Shown one piece after another: positions 17,762 through 26,713 of a DNA stretch of 64,000 nucleotides (the first letter of the stretch is position 1; every line of letters begins with the position of its first letter). The notes beneath the pieces are model-generated. The model did no database searches, was not told where the DNA came from, and saw only the letters and a list, made by a program, of their open reading frames with translations. A program made the translations under genes and the position numbers. The stretch lies in the NCBI GenBank assembly GCA_947177395.1, contig CAMWUI010000006.1:1-64000 (forward strand), in the 5' to 3' direction. This DNA comes from an uncultured Paraprevotella sp. Its GTDB lineage: Bacteria > Bacteroidota > Bacteroidia > Bacteroidales > Bacteroidaceae.

Positions 17762-18943
17762 ATGAAAAAGAGTTATTTATTTGCTGCTCTTCTTGCGATG
17801 GGTGCATTGAGCAGTTGTTCTAATGGAACGGAGAATGTAGTTCCGGAGCAGTCTCAGAACGTTGAAGGTCGCCAGCCAATTCTTTTGGGCGTAGGCAATC
17901 CGAATCCTGTTGCCGTAACCCGTGGTACGGGTACCGTCGGTGACGTGGGAGAAGAACTTAGTGTATGGAATGGAGAGGAACTCTATATGCTGATGGTGAA
18001 GAAGACGGATACTTCGGATTTGGACTATGCAAAGGAAAGTGGGGAGTATATTTTTGGTAATGAGGCCATGAACGCACCAGTGGGCGTCAATGCCGGTTAT
18101 ATGACTTTGAAGCCTGGTGTGGTTACGAAGTACTATCCTATTTCCGGATTCTTTGATTTCTTCGCTTATCATGTAGATGACGCCAAAGCCGGTGAAATCG
18201 ATGAAACGGATACTCAGAAATGGATGCTTCCTTTCGTTATTGACGGTAGTCAGGATTTGATGGTCGGTAAGGCTGAGTTGACGGAGGAACAGAAAGAACT
18301 GATGGCTGCACATGGTTTGAGCGAAGAAGAGTCTTATGGTGCCAAGTCTGCCCGTCACGGTATTGTGCCCAGCATTACTTTCAAACATTTGCTAACCCGT
18401 CTGAATTTTACAGTAAAGGCTGGTGACCCTGAGGCAAGAGGCAACGGTGTTGCGGAGAATGCGGTACGCGTGGCAAGCATTGATATCGAATCTAAGACGA
18501 CTGGTAAGATGGTGGTTGCCTATAAAGGTACGGTGGCCGAAGAAAACCTGATTGAATGGGCAAACGAGGATAAATCCCGTTTGACTTTGAAATCACGTGT
18601 AGGTGCCACTTTGGCTGATTTGGTTGACATGGAGGAAGTAAACTTGTTCGATGCTACCGAAGAGGGAATCTCTGCCGGTGAGGCTCTGCTGGTGGCTCCG
18701 GAGGAGGAGTACATGATGAATGTAGTCCTGAAACAGATGGCTGTCGGAGCGGATACGGAAACCACATTGACTTTCAAGGTGCCCGTGAAGACAACTTCCG
18801 GTCGCGGGTTCCAAGCCGGTCACTCTTATAATGTAAGTGTTACTTTGTATGGCATGCGGCGTATCGACGTGCATGCAGTGTTGACAGCATGGGAGAAAGG
18901 CGAAGACATTTCTGTATTTCCGGAAGATGAAGGTGTAAACTAA
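17762..18943 (+). CDS. Fimbrillin-like lipoprotein 2
   Basis: This 393-aa protein has a clear lipobox (GALSSC, Cys19). An AVTRGTG site at Arg54 would give a mature pilin after lipid-linked export and Arg-specific cleavage. The segment ARHGIVPSITFKHLLTRLNFTVKAG is the hallmark fimbrillin motif (FKHLLTRLNF). It ends with a strand pattern, SYNVSVTLYGMRRIDVHAVLTAW, typical of this fold. It lies 15 bases before another fimbrillin gene. An AT-rich gap with no clear ribosome-binding site precedes it. It could be the major shaft subunit, but this cannot be told from sequence alone. Confidence 0.87.
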   Translation: MKKSYLFAALLAMGALSSCSNGTENVVPEQSQNVEGRQPILLGVGNPNPVAVTRGTGTVGDVGEELSVWNGEELYMLMVKKTDTSDLDYAKESGEYIFGNEAMNAPVGVNAGYMTLKPGVVTKYYPISGFFDFFAYHVDDAKAGEIDETDTQKWMLPFVIDGSQDLMVGKAELTEEQKELMAAHGLSEEESYGAKSARHGIVPSITFKHLLTRLNFTVKAGDPEARGNGVAENAVRVASIDIESKTTGKMVVAYKGTVAEENLIEWANEDKSRLTLKSRVGATLADLVDMEEVNLFDATEEGISAGEALLVAPEEEYMMNVVLKQMAVGADTETTLTFKVPVKTTSGRGFQAGHSYNVSVTLYGMRRIDVHAVLTAWEKGEDISVFPEDEGVN

Positions 18944-18958
18944 TTAACAACGGAAAGA

Positions 18959-20056
18959 ATGAATAAATATATGTATATGGCCTTGGCAGCATCGGTAACG
19001 ATGCTGTCGGCCTGCTCAAATGATGATGATCTGGCGGGTGGCTCAAACGGCGGCAATGTGGATATAGACAACACTCCCGTGGAAATCGTTTTGGGAGATG
19101 CCGGTCTGACTCGTGCAGCCATTCACGGTGACGGAAATCTGGAAAAGATGGGAATTTTCTGTCTGGCTAAGGTCAAACAGGAAATCAACAGCGGTGCCGC
19201 GGACATCAATTGGTTTGACGGTAATCCCACTCATTGGTCGGCTTGCATTATGAACAATGTTGCTGCCACGAAACAAGGTGGAAAGATTTCTTGGTTGGAA
19301 GCGGACAAGCATTATTTCTATCCCATTAGTCAGTTTTATAGCTATAATTTTTATGGGTATTATCCTTATGATGAACAGATTGATACAACGACTGTAAACC
19401 GTGCGGTGGTAAATTATACCATCGATGGTTCACAGGATATTATCTGGGGTAAGGCTACCAGCAGTGAACCGTATGCTTATAGTGCCAAGTATTTTCGTGA
19501 AAATGCCGGCGCGGCTAAGCCTAAGTTGAGTCTGGAGCATTTGTTGACGCGTCTTACCTTCACGATTCTGCCGGATGAGACTGGAGCGGACAATGGGGTG
19601 TCGGCAGCCGGTATGACGGTGCAGAAGGTTTATGTCAAGGATGTACCTGCCAATTTGGCTCTGATTGTTGCCAGTCGTGATGAAGAGGGTATCTTGTCGG
19701 CAGAGGAAGGCGTGTTGATTCCGTGTGAACTCAATCTGACAGATTTGTATCTGAAGGATGCAGACGGGACAGAACTGAATCCGGTTTCGTTGGTCGAAGG
19801 TGAAGCTGCTGTAGGCGAGAGCCTCTTGCTTTATCCGGCTGAAAAATATCTGTTGGCTGTAGACTTTACGCATGCGAATTTCCCTGGCGAGATTCTAAAG
19901 ACTGAGTGCTGGTTGGAACTGAAAGATGCAGCCGGTGCGTTTGAGAAGGGTAAGTCTTACAATGTGAAACTTACCGTTCATGGTCCTAAGGAAATCACGA
20001 TGGAAGCCGAATTGCAAGACTGGGTGGAAGGTGATGGCATAGACATCGAACTTTAA
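18959..20056 (+). CDS. Fimbrillin-like lipoprotein 3
   Basis: This 365-aa lipoprotein has the lipobox LSAC (Cys19), an LTRAAIHG site at Arg52, and the fimbrillin motif LSLEHLLTRLTFTILPD. The end of the protein (SYNVKLTVHGPKEITMEAELQDW) parallels that of its neighbour, which shows they are paralogous. A hairpin at 20101-20124 separates it from the short DUF3575 gene. It lies 15 bases after fimbrillin 2 in the same operon. Confidence 0.87.
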   Translation: MNKYMYMALAASVTMLSACSNDDDLAGGSNGGNVDIDNTPVEIVLGDAGLTRAAIHGDGNLEKMGIFCLAKVKQEINSGAADINWFDGNPTHWSACIMNNVAATKQGGKISWLEADKHYFYPISQFYSYNFYGYYPYDEQIDTTTVNRAVVNYTIDGSQDIIWGKATSSEPYAYSAKYFRENAGAAKPKLSLEHLLTRLTFTILPDETGADNGVSAAGMTVQKVYVKDVPANLALIVASRDEEGILSAEEGVLIPCELNLTDLYLKDADGTELNPVSLVEGEAAVGESLLLYPAEKYLLAVDFTHANFPGEILKTECWLELKDAAGAFEKGKSYNVKLTVHGPKEITMEAELQDWVEGDGIDIEL

Positions 20057-20100
20057 GTAATTCCCCTTTCTTAAAAAGTATCGATGTTCAGTATCTGCCG

Positions 20101-20124
20101 CTGCGCGTGTTGCGTAGCGCGCAG
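20101..20124 (+). promoter_or_regulatory. GC-rich hairpin between pilin and barrel genes
   Basis: CTGCGCG at 20101-20107 pairs perfectly with CGCGCAG at 20118-20124 around a 10-base loop. It has no T-run, so it could be an RNA stabiliser, a processing site or a partial attenuator that lowers expression of the downstream barrel genes relative to the pilins. Confidence 0.45.
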
Positions 20125-20170
20125 GTACGTTCTAAAACAAACTGAAGAAAAGAATAAGATAGAAAAATAA

Positions 20171-20716
20171 ATGAGACGTTCATTATTCCTGATGATAACG
20201 ATGTTGTGTCTTGGCAGTACGGCCGTTCGGGCCCAGTTGCTGGCTGTGAAGACAGATGCTTTGATGGATGTGTTGATGGTTCCCAACCTGAATGCCGAGC
20301 TGGTGGTTGGCGAACGGAGCAGTATCAATGCTTCTGTACTCTTTTCTCATAAAATCTATGGGAAGGACATGAAATTGATGGCGCTGATGCCGGAGTATCG
20401 TTTCTGGTTCAATGGGCGTCCGATGACGCGTGAATTTGTTGGATTGGCCGTAATTGGTGCGGAGTACGATCTGACGTGGGGCAAGGAGGTGTACAACGGT
20501 AATGCGTTGGGTGCCGGCCTGACGTTCGGTTATTCGTTCAACCTTTCTAACCGTTGGAATTTGGAATGTTATGGAAGTGTTGGAGCCATATATTACGACC
20601 AAAAGCATTATTATACGGGTGATCATGAAGAATATCTGGATAATAGAAATAATTCCCGCGGTTATGCAGTCATCCCGTTTAAGCTGGGTGTTTCATTCTC
20701 ATATATTATAAGGTAA
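20171..20716 (+). CDS. Short DUF3575 domain protein (copy 2)
   Basis: This 181-aa protein is the paralogue of the gene at 7722 and keeps the same length, signal peptide (ending AVRAQ), the LLAVKTDALMDVL..PNLNAELVVGERSS motif and a terminal beta strand. Most differences lie in the C-terminal third (KHYYTGDHEEYLDNRNNS). It ends 13 bases before the OmpA-like gene and carries that gene's ribosome-binding site (AAGGAGG) in the gap. It is probably a small outer membrane barrel. Confidence 0.83.
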   Translation: MRRSLFLMITMLCLGSTAVRAQLLAVKTDALMDVLMVPNLNAELVVGERSSINASVLFSHKIYGKDMKLMALMPEYRFWFNGRPMTREFVGLAVIGAEYDLTWGKEVYNGNALGAGLTFGYSFNLSNRWNLECYGSVGAIYYDQKHYYTGDHEEYLDNRNNSRGYAVIPFKLGVSFSYIIR

Positions 20717-20729
20717 GGAGGAACGTGGC

Positions 20730-23009
20730 ATGGTTGGGAAAAAGATTGTTTGGCTTCTATTGCTGCTGTTTGTTGGCAAGGACTTCTGCCAGGGGCAGAT
20801 TTTTGGAGGCAGTGATAAACTTATTACGGTAAAACTGCTTAATAAAGATGAGGGGAATACACCTTTGCTGGAATCTTTGAATGTATTCGTTTTTAATACC
20901 CCGAGCCAGGCGTATGAGGCTGCACAATTATATGATGAGACTAGTGAATGGCCTAAATCTGCAAAGAATTACGCCGTATCTCAGGATGGAGTGTGCTCTT
21001 TGACTGCGCCTTTGAAAGGTGGTATTATGATAGCGGGGCTGAGTATGGAAAAAGCCTACTATGGGCGTATTAACGGACAGATGGAGCTGGCGGTCTCTTT
21101 GTCTGGTATGGGGCGGACCGTTCGTCAGGTTGATATAACGGCTAAGGCGAAGTTGGGGCCTCGTCCGCAACCGGGAAAAAGATTCGGTAATAAATTAAAG
21201 TTTGAAAATGATTTTCCTGTTCTTCCCCAATATGCTCAAACAAATGCACGTGTCGTCTTGGCTCCTGTTGCACTTGATTGTCAGGAAGGAGACACTTTTT
21301 CTATTCCACATCCTTGGGTGATGGACGGTGGGCAATACAAGACTACTCAGAGGCGGCGTATGGGGTATGATGAAGAGAACGATTCCTTGATTGTTTATCG
21401 GGTGGACGAAACAATGGAAACGAGGCAAAGGGCGTCCATTCATGTTGCAGATTCGCTTGAAAAATTAGACATGGATAAGAGTTATAGATGTGATATAAAA
21501 TACTGGTATGAAGATTACAATATAGTATATTTCCAGGATTCTTTTAATTGCGTACCTTGTGAGGCAAGAATACCGTTACGTTTTTTGGAGTTTAAGGTAG
21601 ACTCCAAGGAAATTAATCCGGAAGATTACCGAAAGAATCCACAACCGGAGCGTCATAATCAGCCCGGCAGTTTGTCGTTGACGTTTGTTGTGGGTAAAGC
21701 AGAGTTGGATTCGAATGATTCCACGAACTTCATTCAGCTGGATAAACTGAAGTCGGAGTTGTCTTCGATTCTTAATAGTGAAGACGGAACTGTTCAGCAG
21801 TTTGATATTCTCGGACAGTCTTCGCCGGACGGCCGTTATGCTGTCAATGAACGTCTGGGATACGACCGTATGATGTTTGCTTTTAATGAAATCGCATCCA
21901 TTCCGGGCATGGATCGCCGGAACATGACGAAAGAAAGTCGTGTGGCGGATTGGGAACAGGTGGCTGATTCTTTGTTTGCCGATTCGCTTAAGGAATGTGC
22001 AGAGCAGGTGAGAGCTATTATCCGGAGTACTTCCAATAAGGATGCTCAGTTCCTGCGTATTGCCAAGCTGCCTTGTTACGAGAAGGAAATCAAGAAGATA
22101 TTGCCTCGTCTCCGTACGGTATATTATCAATACCAGTATGAGATCAACCGTGCCTTTTCTCCGATAGAAGTGTTGGAACGTTGGCAAACGGATAAAGATT
22201 TCCGTAGCGGAAAGAGAGAGTTTGCCTTGTATGAGTTCGGCTATCTGTTCGATCAGGTAAAGGACCCGAAAGAGTTGGAGATATTGGCCCGCCGTGCATA
22301 CCGGGTATCTAAGAATATGGGCAATCCGTGGCCTTTGGCTGCTTATCATTTGGCACAGTGTTATCTCAAGCGCGATACTTGTGATACGACGTTGTTGTCC
22401 CCTTTTATTCGCTTTGACCGTATTCCTAATTTTAAGAGATATGGTGCGCAAAGGCCGGACGGGACAAGACCAGTGGAACAGATTATCAATGACGAAGCCA
22501 TTGTTTCTACGCAGATAGTGATGATGGTGAAGATGGGTAATTTTGAAGAGGGATACGGCTTGACTGGATTGTTGCCCAAGACGGAAGAAAGCGAAAAGTT
22601 GCGTAAGTTCCTGGATTGTTTGAATGGCGGGTATGAAGACAGCGAACAAATCCGTAACTATGTAGCTTCCACATCTCCGATGAATTGTGCTGTCATTTAT
22701 TCGGCAATGAATAACAGGATGTTCGACGAGATGGCGATGGAAGTTCTGGATGATACGATGTTATTTCCGAATCAGAATGACCCGAAGATACTTTATTTGA
22801 AAGCCATCGTGTCGGGACGCTCTCTGGACTTTGTGGATGAATATGTCCTTAGCGAAGATAATACTTATCTTTTGGAATGTTGTAAGCAGGACGAGAGGTA
22901 TTACAGGATGGCACGCAATGATGGCGATTTTACGGAGGACTATCGCAAGGCCTTTGATAAAGTATGGGAAATGTATAAAAACGGAGAATTGGATGCCCCC
23001 GGGTTCTAA
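20730..23009 (+). CDS. Secreted protein with OmpA-like domain and helical C-terminus (copy 2)
   Basis: This 759-aa paralogue of the 8286 gene has the same architecture: signal peptide, N-terminal beta-rich half, OmpA-like domain (SSPDGRYAVNERLGYDRM) and a long helical C-terminal half. The N-terminal 350 residues differ at many sites from copy 1, while from 21783 to 22846 the DNA is identical. AAGGAGG lies eight bases before the ATG. It ends 10 bases before the large barrel gene. The identical C-terminal half suggests a shared partner, such as peptidoglycan or a common assembly factor, whereas the divergent N-terminal half may fit the particular pilus. Confidence 0.75.
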   Translation: MVGKKIVWLLLLLFVGKDFCQGQIFGGSDKLITVKLLNKDEGNTPLLESLNVFVFNTPSQAYEAAQLYDETSEWPKSAKNYAVSQDGVCSLTAPLKGGIMIAGLSMEKAYYGRINGQMELAVSLSGMGRTVRQVDITAKAKLGPRPQPGKRFGNKLKFENDFPVLPQYAQTNARVVLAPVALDCQEGDTFSIPHPWVMDGGQYKTTQRRRMGYDEENDSLIVYRVDETMETRQRASIHVADSLEKLDMDKSYRCDIKYWYEDYNIVYFQDSFNCVPCEARIPLRFLEFKVDSKEINPEDYRKNPQPERHNQPGSLSLTFVVGKAELDSNDSTNFIQLDKLKSELSSILNSEDGTVQQFDILGQSSPDGRYAVNERLGYDRMMFAFNEIASIPGMDRRNMTKESRVADWEQVADSLFADSLKECAEQVRAIIRSTSNKDAQFLRIAKLPCYEKEIKKILPRLRTVYYQYQYEINRAFSPIEVLERWQTDKDFRSGKREFALYEFGYLFDQVKDPKELEILARRAYRVSKNMGNPWPLAAYHLAQCYLKRDTCDTTLLSPFIRFDRIPNFKRYGAQRPDGTRPVEQIINDEAIVSTQIVMMVKMGNFEEGYGLTGLLPKTEESEKLRKFLDCLNGGYEDSEQIRNYVASTSPMNCAVIYSAMNNRMFDEMAMEVLDDTMLFPNQNDPKILYLKAIVSGRSLDFVDEYVLSEDNTYLLECCKQDERYYRMARNDGDFTEDYRKAFDKVWEMYKNGELDAPGF
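21783..22846 (+). repeat. Perfect 1,064-bp duplicate tract, copy B
   Basis: This is identical to 9339-10402. The first difference to the right is a C at 22847 against T at 10403; to the left, divergence begins at the base before GACGGAACTG. Confidence 0.88.
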
Positions 23010-23019
23010 TGAAATAAAA

Positions 23020-25056
23020 ATGGTAGTGAATTATAAGGCAATTATATATTGGGTTTTAGTCGGCATGCTGATGTTCATGCCTCAGAATAGCATGGCGTGG
23101 TATTTGCCATATGTGGAACAAGATTCAGTGTTGTCATCCAATGATTCATTGAAGAATGTTGAATCTATTGATGGTAAACCGGAAACAAATGTAACTACAG
23201 CGAAAGGCAATATGAGTATGATACGTCCGGAACGATATATTCTCCAACCCCGCCATCTTGAAAAAGGTTCGAAATTCCGGAACTATCTTTATGAGCATAT
23301 ATTTATGGGAGCTAATGTCGGTGTGTCTAAGGTCGACCCGCGCGGAGGGCGAAATCTGGCGCCAGGCATACCTTTAAGTCTGTTCGTAGGTAATTATTTC
23401 AATCGTTTGCACGGTGTCCGGCTCACTGCTACTTTTCAGCGTTATGGTGTGTCCGAAAATAGCCGGGACATCAAGCAGGCCGGGGCTGATCTGGATTATA
23501 TGTTCAACCTAACTTCCTACCTGGACGGATACAACCCCGCACGAGTGTTCAGTTTGTCCGGTACGATAGGTATCGGCGTCATATCCTCTCATTTGATGGG
23601 GTGGAAAGCCCCGGTATATAAAGGACAAGCCGGCGTGCACGCTGCCTTTCATATCAGGCGGACCGCGGAGATGTTTGTCGAACCTTTTTTTGCTTTTACC
23701 ACAGATCAGCTGGACCATTCCGGAGCAAGAGGAAATGCTGAAAACTACGATTTGCAGTATGGTGTGAAAGCGGGTTTGAGTGTGCGTTTCGGACAGGAGA
23801 AAGAATTCCTCAAAGGCACGACACACAACGGAAACCTGTTCTTTGAGGCTACGCAGGGATTGACGTTCTACAACAGCAATACACTGGCCGTGCGCAAGAC
23901 AACGGGAACAGGATATGCTTTGTCTGTAGGAAAGTGGTTCGATCCTTTGGTCGGTTTACGTATCACGGGGCATGCCTCCGACTATCTGTGGGGAAGTCTG
24001 TTTATTGCTCCCACGGAATCACGTCCTACTTACGAAGAACATCGTCGGGCGGCCTTGTTTGCCGGAAGGGGAGAGGTGCTGATAAATCCCATGCACTTTG
24101 CGAAGAGAGCCCGGGAAGTGCATCGTCCGTTCGATTTGAATATCGCTGTGGGAGGTGAAGTCGGACGTATCGTCAAATACATCAGTGGCTACGAACACGG
24201 AATGAAATGTAACTATGTGGGGTTCACTGCGGCTTTACAAGGTCTGTACAATCTGAATACCAACACCTCGCTGTTCATTGAGCCTCGTTTTCTGACAGCC
24301 CAATACGTGATACCTTATTCTAATATTCCGGCAGAGAAAGCATATAACGACCAGGTCTTTTTGTTGAATGCCGGTGTTCGTTTTATCCGTCCTACGAAAG
24401 AAGAACGCAAGATACGAGGGCTGCATGATTTTGAGCCCGGTTGTTTTGCCAATATTCAACTGGGAGGTTTGAAGCAAGTGATGAATGTGAAACGAATTGG
24501 GGAACGGAGCCTAAACTATTCCGGCAGTTTGCAGTTTGGTTACGAACCTTTCGCTTTTGGCGGTGTGAAAATCGGGGTGGAATATATGGCGCTCAACCGC
24601 CATGCCGATACGCAATATGAAGTGGATTGGGAAGGTTTCAAGCGTCAGTACGAGTCGCAATGGCATTACACCTACGGGTTGTTGAACACGAAAATGCAGC
24701 TGATGTTGAATCTGCTCAATATTTATCAGGGATATGATCCGGAACGTAAGCTGGCGGTTTACTTGAATTTTGGACCGGCGTATTCTCTCTGTCTCAATCA
24801 GCAAAACGAATTGTATGAAAGAGAATTGCAAGTGGGTACGAATCCTATTTCGTTTGCCAAGAACATAGAAGGTGACGGTGCGTGGGCGCTGAATGGCAGT
24901 ATGGTGGTGGATTATCGTCTGGCACCCCGTTGGAGTCTGTATGTCGAGCCTGAGATACAATACTTTTTGAAGGATAATTTTATTGGTCGTGGTGTATTTG
25001 CGGATATGAAATCATTGTTGGTCAAATTTAATATAGGAGCTTCGTTCCATTTTTAA
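23020..25056 (+). CDS. Large outer membrane beta-barrel protein (copy 2)
   Basis: This 678-aa paralogue of the 10588 gene has a signal segment (YWVLVGMLMFMPQNSMA) and many amphipathic strands ending in FHF. The track start at 22831 lies within the OmpA-like gene; ATG 23020 follows its stop by 10 bases and matches the start of copy 1. The first 50 bases after the start are nearly identical in both copies, then the genes diverge while keeping blocks such as HRPFDLNIA and GVRFIRPTKEERK. It is followed within a few bases by the fimbrillin-FISUMP gene, unlike copy 1, which ends here. Confidence 0.75.
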   Translation: MVVNYKAIIYWVLVGMLMFMPQNSMAWYLPYVEQDSVLSSNDSLKNVESIDGKPETNVTTAKGNMSMIRPERYILQPRHLEKGSKFRNYLYEHIFMGANVGVSKVDPRGGRNLAPGIPLSLFVGNYFNRLHGVRLTATFQRYGVSENSRDIKQAGADLDYMFNLTSYLDGYNPARVFSLSGTIGIGVISSHLMGWKAPVYKGQAGVHAAFHIRRTAEMFVEPFFAFTTDQLDHSGARGNAENYDLQYGVKAGLSVRFGQEKEFLKGTTHNGNLFFEATQGLTFYNSNTLAVRKTTGTGYALSVGKWFDPLVGLRITGHASDYLWGSLFIAPTESRPTYEEHRRAALFAGRGEVLINPMHFAKRAREVHRPFDLNIAVGGEVGRIVKYISGYEHGMKCNYVGFTAALQGLYNLNTNTSLFIEPRFLTAQYVIPYSNIPAEKAYNDQVFLLNAGVRFIRPTKEERKIRGLHDFEPGCFANIQLGGLKQVMNVKRIGERSLNYSGSLQFGYEPFAFGGVKIGVEYMALNRHADTQYEVDWEGFKRQYESQWHYTYGLLNTKMQLMLNLLNIYQGYDPERKLAVYLNFGPAYSLCLNQQNELYERELQVGTNPISFAKNIEGDGAWALNGSMVVDYRLAPRWSLYVEPEIQYFLKDNFIGRGVFADMKSLLVKFNIGASFHF

Positions 25057-25059
25057 AAT

Positions 25060-26562
25060 ATGAATACTGGATATAAAGAAATGAAATACGTTTTTGGAAG
25101 TCTGTGCATATGGTTGGTCGGGAGCCTTCTGCTTGCATCGTGCAACGTGGGGGATATGACGGAGGATGACGAACGGACAGAGAATGTTGCTGGTCGGCAG
25201 GCCATCCGTTTTTCATATGTTACTCCGACGGTTACCCGAGGGGTGAGTTTGGACATACAAGGCTGTACATTGTCTGCTGGATTGGAGACTGGCATTTATG
25301 TTCGTGCGGAACAACTGGACGAATGTTTTCATAACGTAAGAGCCGAGGTGAATGGAACGGGGGGATTGCGTATGTTGACGACCGTATACTATCCGCAAAA
25401 GACGGATGAGCAGGTGAGAGCGTATGCCTATGCGCCTTATCAGAAAGCGTGGGGAACGTCGGACAAAGTTGCCGGTGACTGGAATATGAAAACATTTACA
25501 GTGCAGACGGACCAAAGTGTGGATGCGGCCGTGATTGCCAGTGATCTGTTATGGGCAGAGCCGGCGGGAGAAACGGTCAATCCATTCCGGACGGAACAAG
25601 TTGTTCAGTTCGCTTTCCGGCATTTGCTGACAAAGATTGTCGTGACACTGGATATAGAGAAAGAACTTATTACGCGTTTCGGTACCATAAAAGTGGAAAT
25701 GTTGGATGTAAACACTTCTTGTGTATTGGATCTGTTATCCGGAAATGTCGGAGAGGTTTCTTTGCCTCAGACGGTATTGATGGCTGAGCTGGATTTGTCT
25801 CCCTCCGACTTCTTGTCTACGGAAAGCAGAAAAATAACAAAGACCTGTTGCGCTATCGTAGTGCCCCAGTTAGTAACGCCTGGAACGGCTTTATTCCGGA
25901 TTACGTTGCCGGACGGGACTGTACGCATCGCTTATCAGCCGGAGGGACTCAAAACGGAATACGAGGGTGGTAAAACATTCAACTATGGTTTGTCTCTTTC
26001 GGACATGGTCATATTGGAGGATATCACAGGCGGTGAGGAAATTGACTTGGGACTGAGCGTAAACTGGGCAAGTCGCAATGTGGGAGCAGAAAATCCGGAA
26101 GATTACGGCGGACTATATGGTTGGGCCGATCCGACAGGAGTCCTGGTCTCGACGAACAACGACAGCTATCCCTCCGCCAATCCTCCGCTGGAAATAAGCG
26201 GAATGGATTATGACATAGCCCGTGCAAAATGGGGAGGATCATGGCGCATGCCTACTTTGGTGCATTTTGATGAATTGATAGCTCGTTGCATTTGGACGTG
26301 GGGAACCTATAAAGGAGTCTGGGGGTGTAAGATCACAGGACCTAATGGGAATAGTATATTTTTACCGGCAGGGGGACTTCGTCTTGGGTATGAAACCCAG
26401 TTGACCGGCGTGGGCGGTTGTTATTGGTCGAGTACGCTTGATACAAAAAGTTCTACGGGTATGAAAGCCGTCCGGATGGCTTTTACGAAAGGGGATCGAC
26501 TTGTATTTAGTTATGAACGGTATTATGGGCATTCAGTGCGTCCGGTGAAAGATAAAGAATAA
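25060..26562 (+). CDS. Fimbrillin-like lipoprotein with C-terminal FISUMP domain (candidate tip adhesin)
   Basis: This 500-aa protein carries a lipobox LLASC and a TVTRGVS cleavage site about 32 residues later. A fimbrillin-type beta-sandwich follows (FAFRHLLTKIVVTLD). About 155 C-terminal residues (DLGLSVNWASRNVGA..YGWAD..WRMPT..YWSST..GHSVRPVKD) match the FISUMP / Fibrobacter paralogous domain pattern, a C-type-lectin-like module found in surface proteins. That layout is expected of a pilus tip subunit that binds a ligand. ATG 25081 (MKYVFGS) is an alternative start. It ends copy 2 and a strong terminator follows. No counterpart exists in copy 1. The ligand is unknown. Confidence 0.8.
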   Translation: MNTGYKEMKYVFGSLCIWLVGSLLLASCNVGDMTEDDERTENVAGRQAIRFSYVTPTVTRGVSLDIQGCTLSAGLETGIYVRAEQLDECFHNVRAEVNGTGGLRMLTTVYYPQKTDEQVRAYAYAPYQKAWGTSDKVAGDWNMKTFTVQTDQSVDAAVIASDLLWAEPAGETVNPFRTEQVVQFAFRHLLTKIVVTLDIEKELITRFGTIKVEMLDVNTSCVLDLLSGNVGEVSLPQTVLMAELDLSPSDFLSTESRKITKTCCAIVVPQLVTPGTALFRITLPDGTVRIAYQPEGLKTEYEGGKTFNYGLSLSDMVILEDITGGEEIDLGLSVNWASRNVGAENPEDYGGLYGWADPTGVLVSTNNDSYPSANPPLEISGMDYDIARAKWGGSWRMPTLVHFDELIARCIWTWGTYKGVWGCKITGPNGNSIFLPAGGLRLGYETQLTGVGGCYWSSTLDTKSSTGMKAVRMAFTKGDRLVFSYERYYGHSVRPVKDKE

Positions 26563-26577
26563 TCGCGCATCTATCGG

Positions 26578-26627
26578 AGGAGGTACGAAGTTTCAGAACA
26601 AAGAAGATTCGTACCTCCTTTGTTTTT
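26578..26627 (+). terminator. Rho-independent terminator ending copy 2
   Basis: AGGAGGTACGAA at 26578-26589 pairs perfectly with TTCGTACCTCCT at 26608-26619 and is followed by TTGTTTTTC. It lies 15 bases after the stop of the tip-adhesin gene. Confidence 0.9.
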
Positions 26628-26646
26628 CTGTATGGTGGAATAATCG

Positions 26647-26654
26647 TATCTTTG
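26647..26654 (+). promoter_or_regulatory. TAnnTTTG box before the AICAR formyltransferase
   Basis: TATCTTTG lies 59 bases before the ATG at 26714 and just after the copy 2 terminator. No TTG sits at 19 bases; the nearest is at 24. Confidence 0.5.
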
Positions 26655-26713
26655 CATGCAAATCGCCGGAAAAGGCTTGTTTCATACAAATATAATCTAA
26701 ATAAAGGCAGGAT

